Source of the DNA: Gymnothorax reevesii
Lineage: Eukaryota > Chordata > Actinopteri > Anguilliformes > Muraenidae
Direction of reading: 5' to 3'
Length of the DNA: 64,000 bases
Assembly: GCA_029721435.1 (NCBI GenBank)
Contig: CM056574.1
Coordinates: 744,001 to 808,000, forward strand
Shown here piece by piece: positions 48,941-61,900 of this stretch. Position numbers and translations under genes: made by a program. Each line of letters begins with the position of its first letter. Position 1 is the first letter of the stretch. Under the pieces are notes generated by a model, which saw nothing but the letters and a program-made list of their open reading frames with translations, was not told where the DNA came from and searched no databases.

Positions 48941-51499
48941 AATATAGGTATTGCGTAGGTATGTTCTTAATTTTCACTTCAATTTACTCATCTTTGTGTA
49001 TGTTTACATTCTAATTTATGTCATTGTCCTTTCACTGTATCATCTGTATATATGGGTTTAGGGTGTTGTGATTGGAGTCAAAGGGTGGGTGTGGGGTCTT
49101 TGAGAAATTTACTGTAATTGATTAAATTCAGTAGGCAGCCAAAATGGGGGAGGTGGTGGAGGGATTAAAAAAAAAAAAAAAAATCGGCAAACTACGGGCG
49201 CTGATAAATGTATGACGTAGCAGAGCTCAACCAATCAGGAGCGGTCAAAAATCTCTATGGACGAACCGTTCGGGGAAAAAAATCCGCGTCCTGGGCATGC
49301 CTCAGAGGGAAAGTCCCAGAGAATTGAAAAAAGGAAGGTGGGAGGGGGCTAGAAAAGAGTATATAAGGAGAAAAATTGAGAGATTAAAGTAGTAGGAGAA
49401 ATTTCAAGGAGGAATAGTGGAGGGATACATTTGACCAGACCTGTCACTCTTTTCAAGACCTGTGAAGCTCATTTTGTGGATTTTTGCCAGTGTTGGAGCA
49501 TTTTCCTGTCCCAAGACATCGCAACAAAGCAACCCCATCTCAAGTACCAAGGGACTGTAAATATCTCATTTTTTTATATTCCAATCTTGGTCAGTATTTG
49601 TTTTATGAAATCTGTTCAAGTTTTAAAATTTTGTCTGTCATCCCTTGCTGTCCTATTTGTCAAAACAAATTGGGGCCATAACATTATGGACTGCTTTGGT
49701 GTGTATTAGGACCTGCTGGTTCATGTGCATAACTGTGGTGTGTTGTTAGCGTGAGAAACGAACAGCTTCCGCGCCGGTAAAGGACGGCGGGGTGAAACCT
49801 CCAGGCTAAGCGGCCTTTTTCGGAAATTGCCTGTGGTAATGGTTTACTTATTGCTTCAGAATGACAACCATTTCCTCGCGGAAAATGGGCGCATTATGGA
49901 TAATGCTCGAGAGCTAGACAGAGCTCCGGTTATGTTATGAGCATAATACAGGTTTTATAGACCGCAAGTTCTGTTTGCGTGAACCGTTGCTTACGTGGAG
50001 CTAGCGAATCAATCACTTTTACAGGAAATTATTTAATATTCAATCGCCAATTTAATAATCAATTGACGGCAATGCAGAGATATTGTTTGTGATACCAGAC
50101 ACGTTATAGCCTGTACGTTTTGATTGCTTTCTCCAGTAGCATCAGAGAGCTTGCCCAGGTAGTGGAGAAGTATCATGCAGAGCCCGGTCATGGATAAGTA
50201 AAGCGATCGTTTCACAAGCACCCAAAAATGTACCCCAAGCTTTGCAAAACCTACGTCTGGTCAAACTGCACCTCTCTGGTTCGCCTCAACTGTAGTGGCT
50301 ACAATCAGGCAACGTTATGATGAAACTGCCACATTGATGCTTACTGAAGTAACAAATGCTGACCGATCAGAATTGCTGCATATAAGTTAACCAGGAGCAT
50401 TTTTAATTAAAAGTTAGCTTCAAATGAGGTTTATGTTCACACACCTCCTGTAGAATTTCCCCTGATATTACGCTTGCATATTTAGGACACAAACATTCGC
50501 AACATTAGCAACAGTAACTTGGCTACATTAGCCGCAGTGCTACAGCCACAATCAACTGGCTATCATGTCAGGTTGGCTTATGCACTAAAAGCAACTTACA
50601 GCTTCTGTGTCTGTGAGTCAAGGACAGTCGCGACCGATACAGGCTTTATCTTCAGATATTTATCAAAGCCTGCGTTTGAGGCCAGTTGTTAGTGCTAACT
50701 GTCGTTAACGATCCTGCTAGCCAGTAGCCACCCGTAACACATTAGCTTCATTTAAATTATTTGCTTTTATCGTTACTTACAGCTTGTGGCTCCGAGCGCT
50801 TGATCGATGCAGCTGCTTCAGGTTTGAGAAGCAGCTGATAGGCTTATCCTTTGTTGAATTATCCTTTATTAACAAAGCTGTCTTTGGTGAAATGCTGAGC
50901 ACAAACAGCTAATGTTCCCTTTGGCTGTGGCTGTTTGCTGCCAGCAAACAAGAAAAGCTACCCACTGATTTCTGGTGGCATCCTCTTTTGGAAGAGAAAT
51001 GGATGCCTTTTATCACATCCAAAGGTAAACGGACTAGCAGCTTTGGGAGAGATATTGACAAAACTGCACCTCAAATGATCTGCGGTTCTTCTTTTGTATT
51101 TCCAAAAGTGACAACGCTATTAAGGCATTGTATGATCTGCTGTTGATAGTACCTGCTAGAACAGTTTCCGGTGTGGGCAGGTCCAGCACCTTGGTTGGCT
51201 CTATCTAGATCTGTATTAATTGAACGGCACAACGTCAGATTTTGCCCAGATCTCACGAAGATCTCCGGAGGAGCTGTTCAGAGAGGAAATCACGCTCACA
51301 AAATCACGTTCTTGGATTACGGCAAAACCCATGTATCTTATGTTTAGTAACTTTGCAGAGGTTGAGTTTGGACAACCAACATTATAACGTTACTATTATG
51401 GATTAAAAGAAGGATCAGTATAATGGATCCCCTTTAAATGTGTCAGATCATTCAACAAATTGTCGTAGAGGACAACGGCAACATGAGTAAACTGAAAAT

Positions 51500-52080
51500 G
51501 TAGCTTTTAAATGAACATTTCATTTACTGAAGGGAGGGGGTAATTCAAGACCCATATCATCTGTGTGAAAAATAATTATCCCCCAAAAACCTCATAACTG
51601 CTTGTGTCACACTTGGCAGCAACAACTGTGATAATACATTTTCAATAACTGACGACGAGTCATTTTCATCATAGTGGAGGAATTTTGGAAAAGAATGCTG
51701 GAAAACCCTTGTTTTGTTTCTTTTGCGCCAAAAAGAGGAGGACAGGCTGGCATGAATCAAATCATTGTCCTGCAGCATGATGTAACGGTGCCTGAACAGA
51801 CTAGTCAAGAGCAGAATTCATGGCTCCATTTGATCAGGGAAAGTCGCCCCAGTCCTGAAGCAGCAAAGAAGCCCCAGACCATCACACTACTGCCACCATT
51901 TTTGTCTTATTGTGGAATGCTGATGTCAAGGGACCCATGTCTTCCAGAAAAGTTCCCCTTTTGACTCATCAGTCAACATAATATCATCCCATACGTCTTG
52001 AGTGTTATAAATATGTTTGCTGAAATATGTAATACATGACTGGGTTCGTTCATTTCGAGCAACAGTGGTTTTCACTTGCT
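51500..52080 (-). pseudogene. Tc1-like transposase remnant, minus strand
   Basis: The minus strand reads GGSSVMVWGFFAASGLGRLS followed by MLQDND, VFQHSFPKFLHYDEND and a C-terminal AAKCDT motif, matching the second half of a Tc1-like transposase. Frames are broken and the DLNPIE region is lost. Terminal repeats were not identified. Confidence 0.65.
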
Positions 52081-52245
52081 CAGCTTTATTCCACACGTCA
52101 GGACTAGGTTCAGGCTATTGGAGGGGTTTGGACTGAGGTTGGGTTTAGTTTTGGTCCTAAATATAAGGCATCAAAACAGAAACAAATTACTTTGCAGAAT
52201 TATTTGATTGGTGAAGCAAAGCTTGCAATTTGGCTCACAAGGAGA

Positions 52246-52361
52246 AATAAGGTGAAAGGGGTGGGCTGTGTTGAGCCAGAACTAATGTTTAAGGGTTTAG
52301 TGGAATAAGGTGAAAGGGATGGGCTGTGTTGAGCCAGAACCATTGTTTAAGGGTTTAGTGG
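52246..52361. repeat. tandem duplication of a 58-bp unit
   Basis: AATAAGGTGAAAGGGGTGGG at about 52246 and AATAAGGTGAAAGGGATGGG at about 52304 begin two near-identical copies through TTTAAGGGTTTAGTGG. Confidence 0.85.
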
Positions 52362-52960
52362 CAGCGCGACTCAAAACCGAGTTTGCTTATTATAAAATGG
52401 TGTCCAGCATTGAACAATTTATTGACATGTGGAGAACAGGAGGGGTTTTGTGTGAAATTCAGCATGATGTCTTGTTTTTGTCTTTTTGATAATTGCTGAT
52501 GGTTGCTTAGCTTATCGCTTCTGTTGAAGATATTGGTATGTTTATTTAGTGGATAATGTGCCAATGAAGGCGTGTTAAAAGTTAAAAAAAGTCTCTCCCA
52601 GTCTCTGTCCCCACCCTTCTTTATATCTCTCAGCCCAGTGAGAGCATTTCCCTCTTAAAGCCTCAACAACGCCGCCGCCGCCCCCCCTCCGTGCTGCTGT
52701 ACCATCCTCAGACGGCTGGTGGCTCTATGGATAAATAGATTACAGAACAACAGAGCATCTTCCCCCTCTGATCGGCCTGAATGCACTTTTGTGCAGCCAG
52801 GGTGAAGCTTTATCTCTGAGATGCCGACTGCACCCCCAGGATCATCAATCATCCCCCTCCCCCGTGTGTGTGTGTGTTCAATTATCCCCCCATGTGCGCG
52901 GTCAAACATGCCCCATTACAACCATCAGAGAGAGGGTGGGGGGGGGGAACATAATGAGAG
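52362..52960. other. spacer before the 32-bp array, no gene recognised
   Basis: Includes a short GCC run (52670-52682), pyrimidine-rich stretches and a (GT)n tract (52866-52877). The central part (52740-52850) is complex and could be conserved, but no open frame or splice signal supports an exon. Confidence 0.4.
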
Positions 52961-52974
52961 GGGGTATAGAATAA

Positions 52975-55900
52975 AAAGGGGAAGACGGTAGAGTAAGGGC
53001 ACATGAACAGAAGGAGAGTGTAGAGTAAGGGCACATGAGCAGAGGGAGAGGGTAGAGTAAGGGCACATGAACAGAGGGAAAGGGTAGAGTAGGGGCACAT
53101 GAGCAGAGGGAGAGGGTTGAGTAAGGGCACATGAACAGAGGGAGAGTGTAGAGTTAGGGCACATGAGCAGAGGGAGAGTGTAGAGTAAGGGCACATGAAC
53201 AGAGGGAGAGTGTAGAGTAAGGGCACATGAACAGAAAGAGAGTGTAGAGTTAAGGGCACATGAACAGAGGGAGAGTGTAGAGTTAGGGCACATGAACAGA
53301 GGGAGAGTGTAGAGTAAGGGCACATGAACAGAAAGAGAGTGTAGAGTTAGGGCACATGAACAGAGGGAGAGTGTAGAGTAAGGTCACATGAACAGAGGGA
53401 GAGTGTAGAGTTAGGGCACATGAACAGAGGGAGAGTGTAGAGTAAGGGCACATGAACAGAAAGAGAGTGTAGAGTTAGGGCACATGAACAGAGGGAGAGT
53501 GTAGAGTAAGGTCACATGAACAGAGGGAGAGTGTAGAGTAAGGGCACATGAACAGAAAGAGAGTGTAGAGTTAGGGCACATGAACAGAGGGAGAGTGTAG
53601 AGTAAGGGCACATGAACAGAGGGAGAGTGTAGAGTAAGGGCACATGAACAGAAAGAGAGTGTAGAGTGAGGGCACATGAACAGAGGGAGAGTGTAGAGTA
53701 AGGTCACATGAACAGAGGGAGAGTGGAGAGTTAGGGCACATGAACAGAGGGAGAGTGGAGAGTAAGGGCACATGAGCAGAGGGAGAGTGTAGAGTAAGGG
53801 CAAATGAACAGAGGGAGAGTGTAGAGTAAAGGCACATGAACAGAAAGAGAGTGTAGAGTTAGGGCACATGAACAGAGGGAGAGTGTAGAGTTAGGGCACA
53901 TGAACAGAGGGAGAGTGTAGAGTAAGGGCACATGAACAGAAAGAGAGTGTAGAGTTAGGGCACATGAACAGAGGGAGAGTGTAGAGTAAGGTCACATGAA
54001 CAGAGGGAGAGTGTAGAGTTAGGGCACATGAGCAGAGGGAGAGTGTAGAGTAAGGGCACATGAACAGAGGGAGAGTGTAGAGTAAGGGCACATGAACAGA
54101 AAGAGAGTGTAGAGTTAGGGCACATGAACAGAGGGAGAGTGTAGAGTTAGGGCACATGAACAGAGGGAGAGTGTAGAGTAAGGGCACATGAACAGAAAGA
54201 GAGTGTAGAGTTAGGGCACATGAACAGAGGGAGAGTGTAGAGTAAGGTCACATGAACAGAGGGAGAGTGTAGAGTTAGGGCACATGAACAGAGGGAGAGT
54301 GTGGAGTAAGGGCACATGAACAGAAAGAGAGTGTAGAGTTAGGGCACATGAACAGAGGGAGAGTGTAGAGTAAGGTCACATGAACAGAGGGAGAGTGTAG
54401 AGTAAGGGCACATGAACAGAAAGAGAGTGTAGAGTTAGGGCACATGAACAGAGGGAGAGTGTAGAGTAAGGGCACATGAACAGAGGGAGAGTGTAGAGTA
54501 AGGGCACATGAACAGAAAGAGAGTGTAGAGTTAGGGCACATGAACAGAGGGAGAGTGTAGAGTAAGGTCACATGAACAGAGGGAGAGTGTAGAGTTAGGG
54601 CACATGAACAGAGGGAGAGAATAGAGTAAGGGCACATGAGCAGAGGGAGAGTGTAGAGTAAGGGCAAATGAACAGAGGGAGAGTGTAGAGTAAAGGCACA
54701 TGAACAGAAAGAGAGTGTAGAGTTAGGTCACATGAACAGAGGGAGAGTGTAGAGTTAGGGCACATGAACAGAGGGAGAGTGTAGAGTTAGGGCACATGAG
54801 CAGAGGGAGAGTGTAGAGTAAGGGCACATGAACAGAGGGAGAGTGTAGAGTAAGAGCACATGAGCAGAAAGAGAGTGTAGAGTTAGGGCACATGAACAGA
54901 GGGAGAGTGTAGAGTAAGGTCACATGAACAGAGGGAGAGTGTAGAGTTAGGGCACATGAACAGAGGGAGAGTGTAGAGGAAGGGCACATGGACAGAGGGA
55001 GAGTGTAGAGTAAGGGCACATGAGCAGAGGGAGAGTGTAGAGTAAGGGCAAATGTACAGAGGGAGAGTGTAGAGTAAGGGCACATGAACAGAAAGAGAGT
55101 GTAGAGTTAGGGCACATGAACAGAGGGAGAGTGTAGAGTAAGGTCACATGAACAGAGGGAGAGTGTAGAGTTAGGGCACATGAACAGAGGGAGAGTGTAG
55201 AGTAAGGGCACATGAGCAGAGGGAGAGTGTAGAGTAAGGGCAAAAGAACAGAGGGAGAGTGTAGAGTAAGGGCACATGAACAGAAAGAGAGTGTAGAGTT
55301 AGGGCACATGAACAGAGGGAGAGTGTAGAGTTAGGGCACATGAACAGAGGGAGAGTGTGGAGTTAGGGCACATGAACTGAAGGAGAGTGTAGAGTTAGGG
55401 CACATGAACAGAGAGAGAGTGTAGAGTTAGCACGCATGAACAGAAAGAGAGTGGAGAGTTAGGGCACATGAGCAGAGGGAGAGTGTAGAGTTAGGGCACA
55501 TGAACAGAGGGAGAGTGTAGAGTTAGCACGCATGAACAGAGGGAGAGGGTAGAGTAAGGGCACATGAAGAGAGGGAGAGTGTAGAGTTAGGGCACATGAA
55601 CAGAAAGACAGTGTAGACTTAGCACGCATGAACAGAAAGAGAGTGTCGAGTTAGGGCACATGAACAGAGGGAGAGTGTGGAGTTAGGGCACATGAACAGA
55701 GGGAGAGTGTGGAGTTAGGGCACATGAACAGTGGGAGAGTGTAGAGTTAGGGCAAATGAACAGAGGGAGAGTGTGGTGTTAGGGCAGATGAACAGAGGGA
55801 GGGTGTGGAGTTAGGGCACATGAACAAAGGGAGAGTGTAGAGTTAGCATGCATGAATAGAAAGAGAGTGTAGAGTAAGGGCACATGAACAGAGGGAGAGA

Positions 55901-58900
55901 GTAGAGTCAGGGCAAATGAACAGAGGGAGAGTGTGGAGTGAGGGTACATGAACAGAGGGAGAGTGTAGAGTTAGGGCACATGAACAGAGGAAGAGTGTAA
56001 AGTTAGGGCACATGAACAGAAGGAGAGTGTAGAGTTAGGGCACATGAATAGAGGGAGAGTGTAGAGTTAGGGCCCATGAACAGAGGGAGAGTGTAGAGTT
56101 AGGGCACATGAACAGAAGGAGAGTGTAGAGTCAGGGCACATGAACAGAGGGAGAGTGTAGAGGTAGGGCACATGAACAGAAGGAGAGTGTAGAGTTAGGG
56201 CACATGAACAGATGGAGAGTGAAGAGTTAGGGCACATGAACAGAGGGAGAGTGTAGAGTTAGGGCACATGAGTAGAGGGAGAGTGTGGAGTTATGGCACA
56301 TGAACAGAGGGAGAGTGTAGAGTTAGGGCACATGAACAGAAGGAGAGTGTAGAGTTAGGGCACATGAATAGAGGGAGAGTGTAGAGTTAGGGGACATGAA
56401 CAGAAGGGGAGTGTAGAGTTAGGGCACATGAACAGAAGGGGAGTGTAGAGTAAGGGGACATGAACAGAGGGAGAGTGTAGAGTTAGGGCACATGAACAGA
56501 AGGAGAGTGTAGAGTTAGGGCACATGAACAGAAGGAGAGTGTAGAGTTAAGGCGCATGAACAGAGGGAGAGTGTGGAGTTAGGGCACATGAACAGAGGGA
56601 GAGTGTAGAGTTAGGGCACATGAACAGAAGGAGAGTGTAGAGTCAGGGCACATGAACAGAGGGAGAGTGTAGAGTTAGGGCACATGAACAGAGGGAGAGT
56701 GGAGAGTGAGGGCACAGGAACAGATGGAGAGTGCAGAGTTAGGGCAGATGGACAGAGAGAGAGGGTAGAGTTAGGTGAGATGAACAGAAGGAGAGTGGAG
56801 AGTTAGGGCACATGAAGAGAGGGAGAGTGTGAGGTTAGGGCACATGAACAGAAGGAGAGTGTAGAGTTAGGGCACATAAGCAAAGGGAGAGTGTAGAGTT
56901 AGGGCACATGAACAGAAGGAGAGTGTAGAGTTAGGGCACATGAACAGAGGGAATGTGTGGAGTTAGGGCACATGAACAGAGGGAGAGTGTAGAGTTAGGG
57001 CACATGATTAGAAGGAGAATGTAGAGTTAGGGCACATGAACAGAGGGAGAGTGTGGAGTTAGGGCACATGAACAGATGGAGAGTGTAGAGTTAGGGCACA
57101 TGAACAGAGGGAGAGTGTAGAGTTCGGGCACATGTACAGAGGGAGAGTGTGGAGTTAGGGCACATGAAAAGAGGGAGAGTGTAGAGTTAGGGCACATGAA
57201 CAGAAAGAGAGTGTGGAGTCAGGGCACATGAACAGAGGGAGAGTGTGGAGATAGCACGCATGAACAGAAGGAGAGTGTAGAGGTAGGGCACATGAACAGA
57301 GGGAGAGTGTAGAGTTAGGGCACATGAACAGAGGGAGAGTGTGGAGTTAGGGCACATGAACAGATGGAGAGTGTAGAGTTAGGGGACATGAACAGAGGGA
57401 GAGTGTGGAGTTAGGGCACATGAACAGAAGGAGAGTGTAGAGTAAGGGCAAATAAACAGAGGGAGAGTGTAGAGTTAGCACGCATGAACAGAGGGAGAGT
57501 GTAGAGTAAGGACAAATGAACAGAGGGAGAGTGTAGAGTAAGGGCACATGAACAGAAAGAGAGTGTAGAGTTAGGGCACATGAACAGAGGGAGAGTGTAG
57601 AGTAAGGTCACATGAACAGAGGGAGAGTGTGAAGTTAGGGCACATGAACAGAGGGAGAGTGGAGAGTTAGGGCACATGAACAGAGGGAGAGTGTGGAGTT
57701 AGGGCACATGAACTGAAGGACAGTGTAGAGTTAGGGCACATGAACAGAGAGAGAGTGTAGAGTTAGCACGCATGAACAGAAAGAGAGTGTAGAGTTAGGG
57801 CACATGAGCAGAGGGAGAGTGTAGAGTTAGGGCACATGAACAGAGGGAGAGAGTAGAGAGAGCACGCATGAACAGAGGGAGAGGGTAGAGTAAGGGCACA
57901 TGAAGAGAGGGAGAGTGTAGAGTTAGGGCACATGAACAGTAAGACAGTGTAGACTTAGCACGCATGAACAGAAAGAGAGTGTAGAGTTAGGGCACATGAA
58001 CAGAGGGAGAGTGTGGAGTTAGGGCACATGAACAGAGGGAGAGTGTGGAGTTAGGGCACATGAACAGAGGGAGAGTGTAGAGTTAGGGCAAATGAACAGA
58101 GGGAGAGTGTGGTGTTAGGGCAGATGAACAGAGGGAGGGTGTGGAGTTAGGGCACATGAACAAAGGGAGAGTGTAGAGTTAGCATGCATGAACAGAAAGA
58201 GAGTGTAGAGTAAGGGCACATGAACAGAGGGAGAGAGTAGAGTCAGGGCAAATGAACAGAGGGAGAGTGTGGAGTTAGGGTACATGAACAGAGGGAGAGT
58301 GTGGAGTTAGGGCACATGAACAGAGGGAGAGTGTAAAGTTAGGGCACATGAACAGAAGGAGAGTGTAGAGTTAGGGCACATGAATAGAGGGAGAGTGTAG
58401 AGTTAGGGCACATGAACAGAAGGGGAGTGTAGAGTTAGGGCACATGAACAGAGGGAGAGTGTAGAGTTAGGGCACATGAACAGAAGGAGAGTGTAGAGTC
58501 AGGGCACATGAACAGAGGGAGAGTGTAGAGTTAGGGCACATGAACAGAGGGAGAGTGTAGAGTTAGGGCACATGAACAGATGGAGAGTGTAGAGTTAGGG
58601 CACATGAACAGAGGGAGAGGGTAGAGTTAGGGCACATGAACAGAAGGAGAGTGTAGAGTTAGGGCACATGAACAGAGGGAGAGTGTAGAGTTAGGGCACA
58701 TGAACAGATGGAGAGTGAAGAGTTAGGGCACATGAACAGAGGGAGAGGGTAGAGTTAGGGCACATGAACAGAAGGAGAGTGTAGAGTTAGGGCACATGAA
58801 CAGAGGGAGAGTGGAGAGTTAGGGCACATGAACAGAAGGAGAGTGTAGAGTTAGGGCACATGAACAGAGGGAGAGTGTAGAGTTAGGGCACATGAACAGA

Positions 58901-61900
58901 AGGAGAGTGTAGAGTTAGGGCACATGAATAGAGGGAGAGTGTAGAGTTAGGGCACATGAACAGAAGGGGAGTGTAGAGTTAGGGCACATGAACAGAAGGG
59001 GAGTGTAGAGTTAGGGCACATGAACAGAGGGAGAGTGTAGAGTTAGGGCACATGAACAGAAGGAGAGTGTAGAGTTAGGGCACATGAACAGAAGGAGAGT
59101 GTAGAGTTAAGGCGCATGAACAGAGGGAGAGTGTGGAGTTAGGGCACATGAACAGAGGGAGAGTGTAGAGTTAGGGCACATGAACAGAAGGAGAGTGTAG
59201 AGTCAGGGCACAGGAACAGAGGGAGAGTGTAGAGTTAGGGCACATGAACAGATGGAGAGTGTAGAGTTAGGGCACATGAACAGAGGGAGAGGGTAGAGTT
59301 AGGGCACATGAACAGAAGGAGAGTGGAGAGTTAGGGCACATGAAGAGAGGGAGAGTGTGGAGATAGGGCACATGAACAGAAGGAGAGTGTAGAGTTAGGG
59401 CACATAAACAAAGGGAGAGTGTAGAGTTAGGGCACATGAACAGAAGGAGAGTGTAGAGTTAGGGCACATGAACAGAGGGAGAGTGTGGAGTTAGGGCACA
59501 TGAACAGAGGGAGAGTGTAGAGTTAGGGCACATGATTTGAAGGAGAATGTAGAGTTAGGGCACATGAACAGAGGGAGAGTGTGGAGTTAGGGCACATGAA
59601 CAGAGGGAGAGTGTAGAGTTAGGGCACATGAACAGAGGGAGAGTGTAGAGTTCGGGCACATGTACAGAGGGAGAGTGTAGAGTTCGGGCACATGAACAGA
59701 AGGAGAGTGTAGAGTTAGGGCACATGAACAGAAGGAGAGTGTAGAGTTAGGGCACATGAACAGATGGAGAGTGAAGAGTTAGGGCACATGAACAGAGGGA
59801 GAGGGTAGAGTTAGGGCACATGAACAGAAGGAGAGTGTAGAGTTAGGGCACATAAACAGAGGGAGAGTGTAGAGTTAGAGCACATGAACAGAAGGAGAGT
59901 GTAGAGTTAGTGCACATGAATAGAGGGAGAGTGTAGAGTTAGGAGACATGAACAGAACGGGAGTGTAGAGTTATGGGACATGAACAGAAGGGGAGTGTAG
60001 AGTTAGGGCACATGAACAGAGGGAGAGTGTAGAGTTAGGGCACATGAACAGAAGGAGAGTGTAGAGTTAGGGCACATGAACAGAAGGAGAGTGTAGAGTT
60101 AAGGCGCATGAACAGAGGGAGAGTGTGGAGTTAGGGCACATGAACAGAGGGAGAGTGTAGAGTTAGGGCACATGAACAGAAGGAGAGTGTAGAGTCAGGG
60201 CACATGAACAGAGGGAGAGTGTAGAGTTAGGGCACATGAACAGAGGGAGAGTGTAGAGTTAGGGCACATGAACAGATGGAGAGTGTAGAGTTAGGGCACA
60301 TGAACAGAGGGAGAGGGTAGAGTTAGGGCACATGAACAGAAGGAGAGTGGAGAGTTAGGGCACATGAAGAGAGGGAGAGTGTGAGGTTAGGGCACATGAA
60401 CAGAAGGAGAGTGTAGAGTTAGGGCACATAAGCAAAGGGAGAGTGTAGAGTTAGGGCACATGAACAGAAGGAGAGTGTAGAGTTAGGGCACATGAACAGA
60501 GGGAATGTGTGGAGTTAGGGCACATGAACAGAGGGAGAGTGTAGAGTTAGGGCACATGATTAGAAGGAGAATGTAGAGTTAGGGCACATGAACAGAGGGA
60601 GAGTGTGGAGTTAGCGCACATGAACAGATCGAGAGTGTAGAGTTAGGACACATGAACAGAGGGAGAGTGTAGAGTTCGGGCACATGTACAGAGGGAGAGT
60701 GTGGAGTTAGGGCACATGAAAAGAGGGAGAGTGTAGAGTTAGGGCACATGAACAGAAAGAGAGTGTGGAGTCAGGGCACATGAACAGAGGGAGAGTGTAG
60801 AGTTAGGGCACATGAACAGAGGGAGAATGTAGAGTTAGGGCACATGAACAGAGGGAGAGTGTAGAGTTAGGGCACATGAACAGAGGGAGAGTGTGGAGTT
60901 AGGGCACATGAACAGATGGAGAGTGTAGAGTTAGGGGACATGAACAGAGGGAGAGTGTGGAGTTAGGGCACATGAACAGAAGGAGAGTGTAGAGTAAGGG
61001 CAAATAAACAGAGGGAGAGTGTAGAGTTAGCACGCATGAACAGAGGGAGAGTGTAGAGTAAGGACAAATGAACAGAGGGAGAGTGTAGAGTAAGGGGACA
61101 TGAACAGAAAGAGAGGGTAGAGTTAGGGCACATGAACAGAGGGAGAGTGTAGAGTAAGGTCACATGAACAGAGGGAGAGTGTGAAGTTAGGGCACATGAA
61201 CAGAGGGAGAGTGGAGAGTTAGGGCACATGAACAGAGGGAGAGTGTGGAGTTAGGGCACATGAACTGAAGGAGAGTGTAGAGTTAGGGCACGTGAACAGA
61301 GAGAGTGTGTAGAGTTAGCACGCATGAACAGAAAGAGAGTGTAGAGTTAGGGCACATGAGCAGAGGGAGAGTGTAGAGTTAGGGCACATGAACAGAGGGA
61401 GAGTGTAGAGTTAGCACGCATGAACAGAGGGAGAGGGTAGAGTAAGGGCACATGAAGAGAGGGAGAGTGTAGAGTTAGGGCACATGAACAGTAAGACAGA
61501 GTAGACTTAGCACGCATGAACAGAAAGAGAGTGTAGAGTTAGGGCACATGAACAGAGGGAGAGTGTGGAGTTAGGGCACATGAACAGAGGGAGAGTGTGG
61601 AGTTAGGGCACATGAACAGAGGGAGAGTGTAGAGTTAGGGCAAATGAACAGAGGGAGAGTGTGGTGTTAGGGCAGATGAACAGAGGGAGGGTGTGGAGTT
61701 AGGGCACATGAACAAAGGGAGAGTGTAGAGTTAGCATGCATGAACAGAAAGAGAGTGTAGAGTAAGGGCACATGAACAGAGGGAGAGAGTAGAGTCAGGG
61801 CAAATGAACAGAGGGAGAGTGTGGAGTTAGGGTACATGAACAGAGGGAGAGTGTGGAGTTAGGGCACATGAACAGAGGGAGAGTGTAAAGTTAGGGCACA

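Larger units (their letters stand above)
47286..49185 (+). mobile_element. 5'-truncated L1-type LINE with poly(A) tail
   Basis: Flanked by an 8-bp duplication GGCAAACT (47278-47285 and 49186-49193) and ending in a run of about 18 A at 49167-49183, the signature of target-primed reverse transcription. It contains the C-terminal part of ORF2 and a 3' UTR with TATG-rich microsatellite (48780-48930). It sits within the inverted-repeat transposon, between its two ends. Confidence 0.9.
46773..49287. mobile_element. DNA transposon with about 60-bp inverted repeats and 9-bp target duplication (Mutator-like?)
   Basis: The left end GCGAATTTTTTTTCCCAAAC and right end (minus reading) GCGGATTTTTTTCCCCGAAC are inverted copies that continue through TTCGTCCATAGAGATTTTT to ATTGGTTGA, about 60 bases. 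The flanks carry GTCCTGGGC at 46764-46772 and 49288-49296. A 9-bp duplication with long inverted repeats fits Mutator-like elements best; other families with 8-9 bp duplications are possible. Without the L1 inside, it is about 0.6 kb with no coding capacity, so it was moved by a transposase elsewhere. Confidence 0.88.
41427..49683 (+). mobile_element. Gypsy LTR retrotransposon, dead, with nested insertions
   Basis: The two LTRs start TGTAATGTGGG (5' copy mutated to TATAATGTGG) and end GGGGCCATMACA. The element is flanked by a 4-bp TTAT duplication (41423-41426 and 49684-49687). In order it contains the 5' LTR, a proline-tRNA primer site, a broken gag, an inserted L2, the RT/RNase H part of pol, a purine run, and a 3' LTR split by a DNA transposon. 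Most of gag after the first 170 codons, the protease, and the whole integrase are missing. No envelope-like frame is present. Confidence 0.92.
46683..49683 (+). repeat. Gypsy 3' LTR, split by a DNA transposon
   Basis: LTR parts are 46683-46772 and 49297-49683. Joined across the 9-bp duplication they give about 477 bases colinear with the 5' LTR. The TTAT duplication follows at 49684. Confidence 0.92.
40743..51437. mobile_element. TTAA-flanked element with piggyBac-type ends, split by a Gypsy LTR retrotransposon
   Basis: The left end TTAAAGGTGACCTATTTTGC (40743) and right end, read on the minus strand as TTAAAGGGGATCCATTATAC (51437), match inverted at most positions. Both are bordered by TTAA. 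This end sequence and TTAA target are typical of piggyBac-like or other TTAA-inserting fish elements. Removing the Gypsy insertion (41427-49683 plus one TTAT) leaves about 2.4 kb. No transposase was recognised in the arms, so it is probably non-autonomous. Its 40,744-41,422 and 49,688-51,433 arms hold no other recognisable feature. Confidence 0.6.

Noticed and set aside
41427..49683. Endogenous retrovirus with envelope
   Set aside because: The proline-tRNA primer site is also used by retroviruses, but the RT is Gypsy-type, no envelope-like frame exists, and the coding region ends at RNase H.
52620..52960. 5' exon of a gene beside a CpG-rich start
   Set aside because: Only a short GCC run and pyrimidine tracts are present. 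No open frame with splice donor or recognisable protein was found on either strand.
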